Origin: Stenotrophomonas rhizophila
Lineage (GTDB): Bacteria > Pseudomonadota > Gammaproteobacteria > Xanthomonadales > Xanthomonadaceae
NCBI RefSeq assembly: GCF_001704155.1
Contig: NZ_CP016294.1
Location: 2,105,501 to 2,169,500, forward strand
Direction of reading: 5' to 3'
DNA: 64,000 nt
A program made the translations under genes and the position numbers. The notes below the pieces were generated by a model. That model worked only from the letters and a program-made list of their open reading frames with translations, had not been told where the DNA came from and made no database searches. Below, in pieces: positions 8,240-18,256 of this stretch (position 1 is the stretch's first letter; every line of letters starts with the position of its first letter).

Positions 8240-9469
8240 TTAGCCGTTGAGCAGGCTCATGACGCTGGAGGGCGACTGGTTGGCCTGGGCCAGCATCGCG
8301 GTGCCGGCCTGCTGCAGGATCTGCGTGCGGGTCAGCTCGGCGGTTTCCTTGGCGTAGTCGGTGTCGCGGATACGGCTGCGCGAGGCCGACAGGTTTTCCG
8401 AGGTGGTGTTGAGGTTGGCGATGGTCGAGGTGAAGCGGTTCTGGATCGCACCCATGTCGGCGCGCGAGGAGTTCACCGCGGTCAGCGCCTTGTCGACGAT
8501 CGACAGGGCCTGCTGGGCACCGGCCACCGAGGAGATGTCCAGGTCGCTGGCGAACTTGTTGGCCAAGGCGGCGCCGGCAGCGGCGGTGGTGGCGGTGTAC
8601 GCGGCCGGGGCGGTGGCGCCACCGGTGTAGGTGCCGGCGGTCAGGCCGATCGCGTTGAAGGTGCCGTCCGAGCCCACGCTGTTCTGCACGGAGGTCAGGT
8701 TGACCTTGCCGGCGGCGCCGTCGACCGAGGCGTATACGCCGGTCTGGTCCATCTTTTCGTTGATCGCGGCGGTCACCGCGGCCACGGTGGCCTTCTGGGT
8801 GGCAGCCGAGTCGACGCCGGCCTTCACGTTGATGTCGGACAGGGTGTACGACTTGCCGTCGGCGCCGGTGATGGCCATGCCGGTGATCTTGACGTCGGCG
8901 TTGGCAGCCGCAGCGACCGCGCCGACAGTGAAGCTGTTGCTGTCGAACTTGGCGCCGCCCAGCGCGTTGGCGCTGGCGTTGACGATGCTGTTGATGCCGA
9001 TGGTCTGGCCGGAATCCGCACCGACCTGGAACAGCGCGCCGGAGAAGGAACCGTCCAGCAGCTTGGTGCCGTTGAAGTTGGTCTGGCGGGAAACGCGGTC
9101 GATTTCCGAGGTCAGCTGCTTCACTTCGGCGTTCAGGGCTTCACGGTCGCTGTCGGAGTTGGTGGCGTTGGCCGACTGCACCGACAGTTCGCGGATGCGC
9201 TGCAGGTTGTTGCCGATTTCGACCATCGCGCCTTCGGCGGTCTGGGCCAGCGAGATGCCGTCGTTGGCGTTGCGCACCGCAACGTCCAGGCCGCGGATCT
9301 GGGTGCTGAAACGCTCGGAAATCGCGAGGCCTGCGGCGTCGTCCTTGGCGCTGTTGATGCGCAGGCCCGAGGACAGGCGCTGGATCGTCGTGGCCAGGCT
9401 GGAGCCACTGGTCGACAGATTGCGCTGGGCGTTGAGCGACATCACGTTGGTGTTGATGACTTGTGCCAT
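8240..9469 (-). CDS. fliC1: Flagellin, copy 1 of 4
   Basis: This 409-residue filament subunit is exported through the flagellar type III system and polymerises under FliD. Residues 1-165 (D0/D1: [42 protein letters not shown]) and the last 100 residues, ending [12 protein letters not shown], are almost identical to copies 2-4. The central D2/D3 part (about 170-300) is Ala/Thr/Val-rich and differs. The arginine-rich TLR5-recognised helix and the flg22-type segment are both intact. A sigma-28 promoter lies about 97 bases upstream and a terminator follows, so the gene is a single transcription unit. Confidence 0.95.
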   Translation of the reverse strand: MAQVINTNVMSLNAQRNLSTSGSSLATTIQRLSSGLRINSAKDDAAGLAISERFSTQIRGLDVAVRNANDGISLAQTAEGAMVEIGNNLQRIRELSVQSANATNSDSDREALNAEVKQLTSEIDRVSRQTNFNGTKLLDGSFSGALFQVGADSGQTIGINSIVNASANALGGAKFDSNSFTVGAVAAAANADVKITGMAITGADGKSYTLSDINVKAGVDSAATQKATVAAVTAAINEKMDQTGVYASVDGAAGKVNLTSVQNSVGSDGTFNAIGLTAGTYTGGATAPAAYTATTAAAGAALANKFASDLDISSVAGAQQALSIVDKALTAVNSSRADMGAIQNRFTSTIANLNTTSENLSASRSRIRDTDYAKETAELTRTQILQQAGTAMLAQANQSPSSVMSLLNG

Positions 9470-9565
9470 TTTCTTGCTCCTGGTGGCGATGATGTCGCCG
9501 GGTGATAGAGTTGTTTCTCCCGTGTGGGAGCGCCAAGCGATGTCGATCTGCCGTGGCTGAAATCA

Positions 9566-9592
9566 ATAACGACCCAATGTCAAGAAGCTTTA
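9566..9592 (-). promoter_or_regulatory. Sigma-28 (FliA) promoter of flagellin 1
   Basis: On the minus strand the sequence reads TAAAGCTT-N11-GTCGTTAT, matching the FliA consensus TAAAGTTT-N11-GCCGATAA in spacing and most positions. It is about 97 bases before the start codon. Confidence 0.8.
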
Positions 9593-9647
9593 ATCAATGG
9601 ATAGGAAAAAATGCTGAATTCGTCACATTTCATCATCGCCAGTTCCA

Positions 9648-9675
9648 ACAAAAAACCCCGCTTTCGCGGGGTTTT
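9648..9675 (-). terminator. Terminator of flagellin gene 2
   Basis: The AAAAAACCCCG-CTTT-CGCGGGGTTTT hairpin begins 24 bases after the second flagellin stop. Confidence 0.9.
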
Positions 9676-9698
9676 ATGTGACGCGTGCTTGTGCGGAT

Positions 9699-10919
9699 TC
9701 AGCCGTTCAGCAGGCTCATCACGCTCGAGGGCGACTGGTTGGCCTGGGCCAGCATCGCGGTGCCGGCCTGCTGCAGGATCTGCGTGCGGGTCAGCTCGGC
9801 GGTTTCCTTGGCGTAGTCGGTGTCGCGGATACGGCTGCGCGAGGCCGACAGGTTTTCCGAGGTGGTGTTGAGGTTGGCGATGGTGGAGGTGAAGCGGTTC
9901 TGGATCGCACCCATGTCGGCGCGCGAGGAGTTCACCGAGGTCAGCGCCTTGTCGACGATCGACAGGGCCTGCTGTGCACCGGCCACCGAGGAGATGTCCA
10001 GGTCGCTGGCGAACTTGGTGGCCAGGGCAGCGCCGGCGGCGGCAGTGGTCGGGGTGGCCGGGGTCGGCGCGGTGATGCCGGTCCAGGTGCCCGCGGTGAC
10101 GGTGATGGCGTTGAACGTGCCGGTGTCGGAGACGCTGTTCTTGACCGAGGTCAGGTCGATCTTGCCGGCAGTGGCATTGACCGATGCGTACACGCCGGCC
10201 TGGTCCATCTTCTCGTTGATGGCGGCGGCAACGGCGGCGGTGGCGGCCTTCTGGGTGGCGGCAGCGTCGACGCCGGCCTTCACCGAGATGTCCGACAGCG
10301 TGTAGGCGGTGCCGTCGGCGCCCTTGATGGTCATGCCCTTGATGGTCACGTCACCGTTGGTGGCGGGCACGCCGATGTCCAGGGTGCTGGTGTCGAACTT
10401 GGCGCCGCCCAGCGCGCTGGCGCTGGCGTTGACGATGCTGTTGATGCCGATGGTCTGGCCCGAATCGGCGCCGACCTGGAACAGCGCGCCGGAGAACGAA
10501 CCGTCCAGCAGCTTGGTGCCGTTGAAGTTGGTCTGGCGGGAGACGCGGTCGATTTCCGAGGTCAGCTGCTTCACTTCGGCGTTCAGCGCTTCACGGTCGC
10601 TGTCGGAGTTGGTCGCATTGGACGACTGCACCGACAGTTCGCGGATGCGCTGCAGGTTGTTGCCGATTTCGACCATCGCGCCTTCGGCGGTCTGGGCCAG
10701 CGAGATGCCGTCGTTGGCGTTGCGAACGGCAACGTCCAGGCCGCGGATCTGGGTGCTGAAGCGCTCGGAGATCGCCAGGCCGGCGGCGTCGTCCTTGGCG
10801 CTGTTGATGCGCAGGCCCGAGGACAGGCGCTGGATGGTGGTGGCCAGGCTGGAACCGCTGGTCGACAGATTGCGCTGTGCGTTCAGCGACATCACATTGG
10901 TGTTGATGACTTGTGCCAT
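9699..10919 (-). CDS. fliC2: Flagellin, copy 2 of 4
   Basis: This 406-residue filament subunit shares the first 165 and last 100 residues with copies 1 and 3 almost without change ([10 protein letters not shown] replaces [10 protein letters not shown]). The variable middle (about 170-300) carries [17 protein letters not shown] in place of the copy-1 sequence. Long stretches of DNA encoding the ends are identical to copy 3, suggesting recent duplication or gene conversion. It has its own sigma-28 promoter and terminator. The copies may be assembled into one filament in different proportions; that is inference. Confidence 0.95.
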   Translation of the reverse strand: MAQVINTNVMSLNAQRNLSTSGSSLATTIQRLSSGLRINSAKDDAAGLAISERFSTQIRGLDVAVRNANDGISLAQTAEGAMVEIGNNLQRIRELSVQSSNATNSDSDREALNAEVKQLTSEIDRVSRQTNFNGTKLLDGSFSGALFQVGADSGQTIGINSIVNASASALGGAKFDTSTLDIGVPATNGDVTIKGMTIKGADGTAYTLSDISVKAGVDAAATQKAATAAVAAAINEKMDQAGVYASVNATAGKIDLTSVKNSVSDTGTFNAITVTAGTWTGITAPTPATPTTAAAGAALATKFASDLDISSVAGAQQALSIVDKALTSVNSSRADMGAIQNRFTSTIANLNTTSENLSASRSRIRDTDYAKETAELTRTQILQQAGTAMLAQANQSPSSVMSLLNG

Positions 10920-11002
10920 TTCCGTGCTCCTGGGTGCAGTGATGCGGATTCAGTGGGCGCCTCGCGGGGGAGGCGGTGGGCAATGTGCCCGGGTTGAAAT
11001 CA

Positions 11003-11029
11003 TTAACGACAACCCGCAGGGAACCTTTA
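11003..11029 (-). promoter_or_regulatory. Sigma-28 (FliA) promoter of flagellin 2
   Basis: On the minus strand: TAAAGGTT-N11-GTCGTTAA, with correct 11-base spacing. The promoter region is nearly identical to that of copy 3. Confidence 0.85.
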
Positions 11030-11062
11030 GGGCTGCAACGACCTGATTTCGCGTTTGTCAAC

Positions 11063-11088
11063 AAAAAACCCCGCTTTCGCGGGGTTTT
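11063..11088 (-). terminator. Terminator of flagellin gene 3
   Basis: An AAAAAACCCCG-CTTT-CGCGGGGTTTT hairpin, same sequence as the copy-2 terminator, follows the third flagellin stop by 24 bases. Confidence 0.9.
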
Positions 11089-11111
11089 CCGTTACGCACC
11101 CTCTGCACGCA

Positions 11112-12329
11112 TCAGCCCTGCAGCAGGCTCATCACGCTCGAGGGCGACTGGTTGGCCTGGGCCAGCATCGCGGTGCCGGCCTGCTGCAGGATCTGCGTGC
11201 GGGTCAGCTCGGCGGTTTCCTTGGCGTAGTCGGTATCGCGGATACGGCTGCGCGAGGCCGACAGGTTTTCCGAGGTGGTGCCGAGGTTGGCGATGGTGGA
11301 GGTGAAGCGGTTCTGGATCGCACCCATGTCGGCACGCGAGGAGTTGACTGCGGTCAGCGCCTTGTCGACGATCGACAGGGCCTGCTGCGCACCGGTGAAG
11401 GTGGAGATGTTCAGGTTGCTGGCGAACTGCGCGGTCAGGCCGGTGGCGTCGGCGGTCGGGGTCGGCGCGGTCGGTGCGGTGGCGCCGGTCCAGGTGCCCA
11501 TGGTCACGGCGATGGCATTGAAGGTGCCGTCGTCGGCGACGTTGTTCTGCACCGAGGTCAGGTCCAGCTTGCCGGCGGTGGCGGCATCGACCGAGGCATA
11601 GACGCCGGTCTGGTCCATCTTGGCGTTGATCGCGGCGGCGATGGCGGAGGCGGTGGCCTTCTGGGTGGCGGCGGCGTCGACGCCGGCCTTCACTTCGATG
11701 TCGTCCAGCTTGTACGACTTGCCGTCGGCACCCTTGATTTCCATGCCCTTGATGGTCGCGGCGGCATTGGTGCCCGGGGCGGCGACGGTGAAGGTGTTCT
11801 TGTCGAACTTGGCGCCGCCCAGTGCGCTGGCGCTGGCGTTGACGATGCTGTTGATGCCGATGGTCTGGCCCGAATCCGCACCGACCTGGAACAGGGCGCC
11901 GGAGAACGAACCGTCCAGCAGCTTGGTGCCGTTGAAGTTGGTCTGGCGGGAAACGCGGTCGATTTCCGAGGTCAGCTGCTTCACTTCGGCGTTCAGCGCT
12001 TCACGGTCGCTGTCAGAGTTGGTGGCGTTGGCCGACTGCACCGACAGTTCGCGGATACGCTGCAGGTTGTTGCCGATTTCGACCATCGCGCCTTCGGCGG
12101 TCTGGGCCAGCGAGATGCCGTCGTTGGCGTTGCGCACCGCAACATCCAGGCCGCGGATCTGGGTGCTGAAGCGCTCGGAGATCGCCAAGCCGGCGGCGTC
12201 GTCCTTGGCGCTGTTGATGCGCAGGCCCGAGGACAGGCGCTGGATGGTGGTAGCCAGGCTGGAACCGCTGGTCGACAGATTGCGCTGTGCGTTCAGCGAC
12301 ATCACATTGGTGTTGATGACTTGTGCCAT
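11112..12329 (-). CDS. fliC3: Flagellin, copy 3 of 4
   Basis: This 405-residue filament subunit has conserved D0/D1 ends like copies 1 and 2 and a distinct middle (about 170-300: [21 protein letters not shown]). It differs from the others by ending SLLQG rather than SLLNG, by NLGTTSENL instead of NLNTTSENL, and by [10 protein letters not shown] instead of [10 protein letters not shown] near the C terminus. Its own sigma-28 promoter and terminator flank it. FliS normally binds the flagellin C terminus, so the terminal change could affect chaperone affinity slightly. Confidence 0.95.
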   Translation of the reverse strand: MAQVINTNVMSLNAQRNLSTSGSSLATTIQRLSSGLRINSAKDDAAGLAISERFSTQIRGLDVAVRNANDGISLAQTAEGAMVEIGNNLQRIRELSVQSANATNSDSDREALNAEVKQLTSEIDRVSRQTNFNGTKLLDGSFSGALFQVGADSGQTIGINSIVNASASALGGAKFDKNTFTVAAPGTNAAATIKGMEIKGADGKSYKLDDIEVKAGVDAAATQKATASAIAAAINAKMDQTGVYASVDAATAGKLDLTSVQNNVADDGTFNAIAVTMGTWTGATAPTAPTPTADATGLTAQFASNLNISTFTGAQQALSIVDKALTAVNSSRADMGAIQNRFTSTIANLGTTSENLSASRSRIRDTDYAKETAELTRTQILQQAGTAMLAQANQSPSSVMSLLQG

Positions 12330-12413
12330 TTCCGTGCTCCTGGATACGAAGGTACTGCTGGTTTTTGGGGTGCCCCGGGGGAGGCAATGGGCGATGTGCC
12401 CTGGTTGAAATCA

Positions 12414-12440
12414 TTAACGACACCCCGGCCGGAACCTTTA
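12414..12440 (-). promoter_or_regulatory. Sigma-28 (FliA) promoter of flagellin 3
   Basis: On the minus strand: TAAAGGTT-N11-GTCGTTAA. It has the same elements as copy 2 with a different 11-base spacer. Confidence 0.85.
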
Positions 12441-12472
12441 GGGCCCAGCGGGCGAAATTTGCGTTTGTCAAC

Positions 12473-12499
12473 AAAAAACCCCGCCGGAGCGGGGCTTTC
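12473..12499 (-). terminator. Terminator of flagellin gene 4
   Basis: An AAAAAACCCCGC-CGGA-GCGGGGCTTT hairpin starts 22 bases after the fourth flagellin stop and ends that unit before the copy-3 promoter. Confidence 0.9.
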
Positions 12500-12521
12500 T
12501 GTGACGCGTGCTTGTGCGGGA

Positions 12522-13697
12522 TCAGCCGTTCAGCAGGCTCATGACGCTCGAGGGCGACTGGTTGGCCTGGGCCAGCATCGCGGTGCCGGCCTGCTGCAGG
12601 ATCTGCGTGCGGGTCAGTTCGGCGGTTTCCTTGGCGTAGTCGGTGTCGCGGATACGGCTGCGCGAGGCCGACAGGTTTTCCGAGGTGGTGTTCAGGTTGG
12701 CGATGGTGGAGGTGAAGCGGTTCTGGATCGCACCCATGTCGGCACGCGAGGAGTTCACCGCCTTCAGGGCGTCGTCCACGATCGACAGGGCCTTCTGGGC
12801 GCCGGCGACCGAGGAGATGTCCACGCCGCTGACGGTGTCACGGGCGTCCGCATCGGCGGTGGCGCCAATGCCGGCCATGGCCACGGTCAGGCCGGTGGCA
12901 TCGGTGGTGGCGGTGGTGAACTCGAAATCCTTGCCCGACTTCAGCGAGGTCAGTTCCAGCTTGCCGTCCTTGTCCAGCGAGGCGTACACGCCGGTCTGGT
13001 CCATCTTGTCGTTGATGGCATTGACCACCTTCTTGCTGACGTCGGCGGCCTTGTCGCCCACGGCAACGTCCACGGCAGCAATGGCAACGCCATTGATTTC
13101 CATGTCGCTGACAGTGCCCGCGGCCGTCGCGGTGCCGGTCAGGGCAGCTGCGGTCGAGGTCTGCTTGGCGGCGTACAGGCCGTTGCCCAGCTCCGAGGTG
13201 CTGGAGTTGACGATGCTGTTGATGCCGATGGTCTGGCCCGAATCGGCGCCGATCTGGAACAGCGCGCCGGAGAACGAACCGTCCAGCAGCTTGGTGCCGT
13301 TGAAGTTGGTCTGGCGGGAGACGCGGTCGATTTCCGAGACCAGCTGGTTGACTTCGGCGTTCAGCGCTTCACGGTCGCTGTCGGAGTTGGTGGCGTTGGC
13401 CGACTGCACCGACAGTTCGCGGATACGCTGCAGGTTGTTGCCGATTTCCACCATCGCGCCTTCGGCGGTCTGGGCCAGCGAGATGCCGTCGTTGGCATTG
13501 CGCACGGCCACGTCCAGGCCGCGGATCTGGGTGCTGAAGCGTTCGGAGATGGCCAGGCCGGCCGCGTCGTCCTTGGCGCTGTTGATGCGCAGGCCCGAGG
13601 ACAGGCGCTGGATCGTGGTAGCCAGGCTGGAACCGCTGGTCGACAGATTGCGCTGAGCATTCAGCGACATCACGTTGGTATTGATTACTTGTGCCAT
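12522..13697 (-). CDS. fliC4: Flagellin, copy 4 of 4 (most divergent)
   Basis: From the ATG at 13697 (MAQVINTN) the protein has 391 residues; the frame is open for seven more codons upstream but all copies start at MAQVINTN. The D0/D1 ends match the other copies, with substitutions [11 protein letters not shown] for [11 protein letters not shown] and FQIGADSG for FQVGADSG. The middle (about 165-285) is unrelated in detail ([17 protein letters not shown]) and shorter. Its sigma-28 promoter also differs. It is the first flagellin after flgKL and is probably the oldest branch of the family here. Confidence 0.95.
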   Translation of the reverse strand: MAQVINTNVMSLNAQRNLSTSGSSLATTIQRLSSGLRINSAKDDAAGLAISERFSTQIRGLDVAVRNANDGISLAQTAEGAMVEIGNNLQRIRELSVQSANATNSDSDREALNAEVNQLVSEIDRVSRQTNFNGTKLLDGSFSGALFQIGADSGQTIGINSIVNSSTSELGNGLYAAKQTSTAAALTGTATAAGTVSDMEINGVAIAAVDVAVGDKAADVSKKVVNAINDKMDQTGVYASLDKDGKLELTSLKSGKDFEFTTATTDATGLTVAMAGIGATADADARDTVSGVDISSVAGAQKALSIVDDALKAVNSSRADMGAIQNRFTSTIANLNTTSENLSASRSRIRDTDYAKETAELTRTQILQQAGTAMLAQANQSPSSVMSLLNG

Positions 13698-13791
13698 TTG
13701 TCTCTTTCCTGTGGGCAAGTTCCGGCCGCGGCGTGCACCCGGAGTTGACGCAGAGTCCGCACCCGTGCCGGATGCAGCTGTTGCAGGAGAG

Positions 13792-13818
13792 ATAACGGCG
13801 GTTGGCGCGAAGCCTTGA
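13792..13818 (-). promoter_or_regulatory. Sigma-28 (FliA) promoter of flagellin 4
   Basis: On the minus strand: TCAAGGCT-N11-GCCGTTAT. The -10 is closer to the GCCGATAA consensus than in copies 1-3, while the -35 is weaker. Confidence 0.75.
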
Positions 13819-13944
13819 GAAAAAATACGCAGAAAACATCACCCGGGTGGGGTGATGGTCGGTGGTTGCGCGCGTCCGGCAGGGGCCGGAACGCGCGCAA
13901 CAGCCTGCAGCGCTGGGCGTTTTGCGCCCGGCGTGCGCGCTATG

Positions 13945-15150
13945 TCAGCGGATCGCGTTGAACAGCGACATCTGCTGCATCTGGGTGAAAATGGTCTGCG
14001 CGGCCTGCAGGGAAATCTGTTCCAGCTGGTACTGGCCGATGGCTTCGGCGTAGTCGAGGTCGCGCATGGCCGACAGGGTGGTCTTCAGGGTCACGCCGTT
14101 GGCGTCGCGCAGGGCGCCGGCATCGTCGATGGCCTTGAGCTGCGCACCGCCGGCGGCGCGGGCGTCGATGAATTTCTCCGAGGCACGGGCCACGTCACGG
14201 ATGCCGGCCTGCAGGATGTTCTGCTGGCGGGCCACGGCAGTCGGATCGTCGGCGGCGTTGTCCAGTGCGTTGATCATGCCGTCCAGGGTGGAGAAGATGT
14301 CGCGGGCGTCGGCGGCGCCGATGCCGAAGCTGTCGCCGGCCTTGGGTTCGCCTTCGATCCGCATGGAAACGCCTTCGAACGTGATGTCTTCCCCGGCCTT
14401 GAAGGCGCCGGTCTTGACCACGGTATTGGTTGCATCCACCACTTCATAGGCGTCCGGGCCGGTGAAGCGCAGGGTGTAGCTGGCCCCATCCCAGTTGCCG
14501 GAAGCCGGGTCGCGGCCAAAGGTGGTGAGCACGCCGGTGCCGGTGTTGGTGCCGGCCGCGCTGCCGTCCAGGGTGCCATCGCCGGTGCGGATGCGCAGGA
14601 AGATCTCGCTGCCGGGCAGGGCGTCCTTGACGAAGGTGTCCGGGGCCACTTCCACCTGGCGCTGGGTCTGGTCGCCGTTGTAAGTGACCACGCCATTGCT
14701 GAGCTTGAAGGGCGCATCGGCGTCGTCGGTACCACCGAACAGGTAGCGGCCGGTGCCGTCGGTGGAATTGGCCAGCGACAGCAGGCCGTCGCGCACGCTC
14801 TTCAGTTCCGAGGCGATCGACTTCAGGTCGGCCGCCGACAGTGCCGGGTTGTTGGCCTGGATGGTCAGCTCGGTGATATGGGCCATCATTTCGCCGGCCT
14901 GTGCCAGTGCGTTTTCCTGCAGGCCCAGGCGGTTTTCCACCACGTCGCCATTGCGGGCGAAGCGGTCCAGCTCGGCCACGGCGCGGTCCAGGCCGACCGC
15001 GGTGCCCGCGGCGACCGGGTCGTCCTTGGCGCTGACCAGCTTCTTGCCGGTGGCCAGCTGCTGCTCCAGGTGGTTCATCTTGCTCTGCTTGGCCATCATC
15101 ATCGAGATGGACTGGTTGAACATCATCCCGGTGGAGATTCGGTTGTTCAT
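13945..15150 (-). CDS. flgL: Flagellar hook-filament junction protein FlgL
   Basis: FlgL (HAP3) forms the second of two adaptor rings joining the hook to the filament. The 401-residue protein starts MNNRISTGMMFNQSISMMM and has flagellin-like terminal helices (KMNHLEQQLATGKKLVSAKDD near residue 30, and the C-terminal LQAAQTIFTQMQQMSLFNAI). The ATG at 15150 overlaps the flgK stop by four bases; the much longer open frame upstream is antisense-free flgK sequence in another frame and is discarded. It is the last gene of the flgG-L operon. Confidence 0.93.
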   Translation of the reverse strand: MNNRISTGMMFNQSISMMMAKQSKMNHLEQQLATGKKLVSAKDDPVAAGTAVGLDRAVAELDRFARNGDVVENRLGLQENALAQAGEMMAHITELTIQANNPALSAADLKSIASELKSVRDGLLSLANSTDGTGRYLFGGTDDADAPFKLSNGVVTYNGDQTQRQVEVAPDTFVKDALPGSEIFLRIRTGDGTLDGSAAGTNTGTGVLTTFGRDPASGNWDGASYTLRFTGPDAYEVVDATNTVVKTGAFKAGEDITFEGVSMRIEGEPKAGDSFGIGAADARDIFSTLDGMINALDNAADDPTAVARQQNILQAGIRDVARASEKFIDARAAGGAQLKAIDDAGALRDANGVTLKTTLSAMRDLDYAEAIGQYQLEQISLQAAQTIFTQMQQMSLFNAIR

Positions 15151-17024
15151 CGCGAAACGGCTCCCAGGATGGTCTGGAACATGGTGTCGGCAGTGGAAAT
15201 CAGCTGCGAGGCGGCCTGGTAGGCCTGCTGCAGCCGGAGCATGTCGGCGGCTTCTTCGTCCAGGTTGACCCCGGACACCGAGTCGCGCGAGGCCTGTGCC
15301 TGGTCGGTGATGACCTGCTGGGCCTGCAGCGAGTAGTCGGCCGCGCGTGCGGCCGAGCCCACCAGCGTGGTCAGGCCACCCAGGGCACCGTTGAGGGTGA
15401 CCGTGCCGGCGTTGAAGGTCTTGGCGTCTTCCACCTTGGCCAGCAGCAGCGCGTTGCTGTTGTCGCTGGAGCCGGCCGGGGTGGGGCTGATGTTGAAGCT
15501 GTCGCCGACCTTCGGCGCGCCATCGAGCACGAAGCTCCAGCCGTTGGCGCTGATGGTCTGGCCCGCGGTGTAGGTGAATGGACCGGTGCCATCGATGGTG
15601 TATTCGGTGGCGCTGGTGAACACGATCGCGGCCGGATTGCGCAGGTTGGCGTTGGTGTAGTCGCTCACCGCTACGCCGCTGACCTTGCCGGTGCCGGTGT
15701 TGCCCAGGCCTGCGGCGGCCTTGATCGGCGCAGCCGCGGCAATGCGCGAGGTATCGGTGATCGCCACCGACAGGGTGCCGGCCACGCCGGCGGTGGGCTG
15801 CAGCAGGAAGCGGTCGTTCTGTGCCGGGGTGCCGGACATCACCATTTCCACGCCGTTGAGCACCAGCGGGTCGGCGGCGGTGCCGGTGCCGGTCATCGGC
15901 ACGGCCGCACCGGTGTCGGCGCGCGTGGCCTGCCACGCACCGCCATCGAAACTCAGCACGATGTTCTGGCCGTCCAGCTTGGACAGGTCGCCGAAGCTGG
16001 CGCTGAAGCTGGCGGTGCCGGTATTGCCGGTGTTGCCGGTGACGCGCGGGCTGCCGTAGTTGAAGAAGTCGCCGCCCATGTTGCCGTACAGGTCAACGCC
16101 CTGGTGGTGGGTGTCGTTGAAGGTGCTGGCCAGGCCCACGGCGAGCTTGCCCAGCTCGGCCTGGGTGGGGGTGAGCACTGAATCGCGGAATTCGAGCAGG
16201 CCGCCGATCTGGCCGCCCAGGCTCTTCGGGTCCAGGGTGATCTTCTGGCCCTGGGTTTCCATCGCCAGCTGCAGGCGCTCGGGCTGGTAGGGGTCGGTGA
16301 CGGTGGTCACCTTGCTGGCGGTGGTGCCCACCACCACGGCCTGGCCGCCAGCGGTATAGACGTTCATGAAGCCGCCGTCCTGGATCACCGCGGTGCCGCC
16401 GGTGTAGCCGATCAGGTTGGCCACCAGCTGGTCGCGGCGGTCGAGCAGGTCCGGTGCGGCGGTATTGGCATTGCTGCCAATGGCGCCGTTGAGCTGGGCG
16501 ATTTCCGCTGCCAGCCGGTTCACTTCGGAGGCGCCGGCGATCAGGCCGTTGTTGACCTCGCCATTGAGCGAATTGAGGCTTTCGTTGAGCTGCTTGAAGC
16601 GGCTGGCCAGAGTGCCGGCGTTGTCCAGCACGTTCTGGCGGTCGGCGGTGCCCGAGGCATTCGAGGACAGGCCGCTGACGGTATCGAAGAAGTTCGACCA
16701 CACGCCGGACACATTGGTGGCGGTATCGGAGAACAGTGAATCCACGCGGTCGGCCAGGGTGGACAGCTGCTTCAGCCGCGCCAGTTCGCCGCTGCTGTCG
16801 AGCAGCCGCGAGATCGCCAGCTGGTCGGCCACGCGGCGCACGTCGGTGATGCGGGTGCCGTTGCCGATATCGCCATAGCCCAGGTTCTGCGGGCTGGCGG
16901 TGGCAAAGTCCACCTTCTGCCGGCTGTAGCCGGGCGTATTGATGTTGGCGACGTTATGGCTCGTGGTGGCCAGTGCGCGCTGGAAGGCGAGCAGGGCGCT
17001 GGTGCCGGTGGAAAGTACGGACAT
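15147..17024 (-). CDS. flgK: Flagellar hook-associated protein FlgK
   Basis: FlgK (HAP1) forms the first hook-filament junction ring. The 625-residue protein begins with the axial-protein motif TSALLAFQRALATTSHNVAN and INTPGYSRQ. It contains a large variable middle and ends with the conserved C-terminal helix LRLQQAYQAASQLISTADTMF. It starts nine bases past the flgJ stop and overlaps flgL by four bases. Confidence 0.95.
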   Translation of the reverse strand: MSVLSTGTSALLAFQRALATTSHNVANINTPGYSRQKVDFATASPQNLGYGDIGNGTRITDVRRVADQLAISRLLDSSGELARLKQLSTLADRVDSLFSDTATNVSGVWSNFFDTVSGLSSNASGTADRQNVLDNAGTLASRFKQLNESLNSLNGEVNNGLIAGASEVNRLAAEIAQLNGAIGSNANTAAPDLLDRRDQLVANLIGYTGGTAVIQDGGFMNVYTAGGQAVVVGTTASKVTTVTDPYQPERLQLAMETQGQKITLDPKSLGGQIGGLLEFRDSVLTPTQAELGKLAVGLASTFNDTHHQGVDLYGNMGGDFFNYGSPRVTGNTGNTGTASFSASFGDLSKLDGQNIVLSFDGGAWQATRADTGAAVPMTGTGTAADPLVLNGVEMVMSGTPAQNDRFLLQPTAGVAGTLSVAITDTSRIAAAAPIKAAAGLGNTGTGKVSGVAVSDYTNANLRNPAAIVFTSATEYTIDGTGPFTYTAGQTISANGWSFVLDGAPKVGDSFNISPTPAGSSDNSNALLLAKVEDAKTFNAGTVTLNGALGGLTTLVGSAARAADYSLQAQQVITDQAQASRDSVSGVNLDEEAADMLRLQQAYQAASQLISTADTMFQTILGAVSR

Positions 17025-17032
17025 GGGTTACC

Positions 17033-18256
17033 TCAACGACGGATTGCCCCCAGCCCGGCGGGGCTGGCGGTGCTGGCAAAGGTGCGGCCCAGGCGCTGGC
17101 TGGCATCGCCCACGGCGGCGATGGCGCGCTCGATGGTCGGGCCGCCGGCGATCGCGGCGATCTTGGCCGCGTAGCTGGGGTCGGTGGCGTAGCCGGCCTT
17201 CTGCAGGCCCTGGGCGAAGCCACGGACATCGCCGCCGGCCTGCAGCGCGTTCTGGTAGCGCGGGCTGTTCTTGAGCAGTTTCACGTAGTCGGCAAAGCTG
17301 TCGCCGACCGAGCTGTAGGCCCGGAAACTGGCGGTTTCATTGCGGCGCACGCCATCGACGTACTCGTGGGTGCCGCTGGTGGCGCGCTCGCCATTCCAGC
17401 CGCTGGCCTTGATGCCGAACAGGTTGTGCGAGCTGCCGCCGCCATTGCGCTGCACCAGCTTGCGGCCCCAGCCGGTTTCCAGCGCGGCCTGGGCGACCAG
17501 CGCCTTGGCGTCCACGCCCAGTTCGCGCGCGGCCTGCTGCGCGTGGCCCCAGATGCTGGCCACGAAGCCTTCGGGGGTATGTGCGCCAAGCTGGGCGGCG
17601 GCAGTGCTGCCGGCCAGCGTGTCCACGGCGCTGGGGCCGGTGGTGGCGGCGGTGGTGCCGACGTCGCGCCAACGGTCGTCGGCCATTGCCCAGTTTTCGC
17701 CGGACGTATCGGTGGCGGGCGCGGCGCCGTACGGATCGCTGCGGCCGATCGCTTCATGCATCTGGCTGCTTTCACGTCCGGCAATCAGGTCCAGCGCACG
17801 CTCCATCGGCTGCAGCACCGCCGACGGTGCCTGCCCGCCAAGCTGCTGCAGGAGGTCGACTTCGCTTGGTGCGGAAGGCGCCGCACCGGAAGCGGGCAGG
17901 GCCATCGGCGCGGCGGCCGGCGCGTTGAGCCGGTAGGCGCGCAGCGCTGCGGCGGGATTCAGGCTGGTGTCGGTGGGCTTGGCAGCGTCGGTCCCGCCAC
18001 CGCCAAGCTGGCGCGAAATCATCGCCGACAACCCCAGGCCACGGCCCTTGGTCATCGATTCGGCGATCTTCTGGTCGTACATGTCGCGGAACATCTGGTT
18101 TTCGCCGGGCAGCAGCGAATCGCCGAAACTGGCATCGCGCATGCTCTTGACCAGCATCTGCGCGAACTGGCCTTCCAGCTGGCGCGCGACCTTGTCGACC
18201 TTGGCCGGGCTGTTGGCCTGGGCCGGATTGAGCTCCAGTGACGGTTGGATGCGCAT
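17033..18256 (-). CDS. flgJ: Flagellar rod assembly protein / peptidoglycan hydrolase FlgJ
   Basis: FlgJ caps the growing rod and opens the peptidoglycan layer. The 407-residue protein has the N-terminal rod-binding domain (about 20-85: VARQLEGQFAQMLVKSMRDA, LSAMISRQL). A long Ala/Pro-rich linker (85-215) follows, then a glucosaminidase-type domain (about 225-400) with the catalytic Glu at 260 in AQAALETGWGRK. It is longer than enterobacterial FlgJ (about 313) because of the linker. The ATG shares one base with the flgI stop (TGATG), indicating coupled translation. Confidence 0.93.
   Translation of the reverse strand: MRIQPSLELNPAQANSPAKVDKVARQLEGQFAQMLVKSMRDASFGDSLLPGENQMFRDMYDQKIAESMTKGRGLGLSAMISRQLGGGGTDAAKPTDTSLNPAAALRAYRLNAPAAAPMALPASGAAPSAPSEVDLLQQLGGQAPSAVLQPMERALDLIAGRESSQMHEAIGRSDPYGAAPATDTSGENWAMADDRWRDVGTTAATTGPSAVDTLAGSTAAAQLGAHTPEGFVASIWGHAQQAARELGVDAKALVAQAALETGWGRKLVQRNGGGSSHNLFGIKASGWNGERATSGTHEYVDGVRRNETASFRAYSSVGDSFADYVKLLKNSPRYQNALQAGGDVRGFAQGLQKAGYATDPSYAAKIAAIAGGPTIERAIAAVGDASQRLGRTFASTASPAGLGAIRR

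Noticed and set aside
11055-13748. Open frame of 897 codons on the plus strand across two flagellin genes
   Set aside because: It runs through terminators and promoters of the flagellin units and mirrors their repeated codons; antisense artefact.
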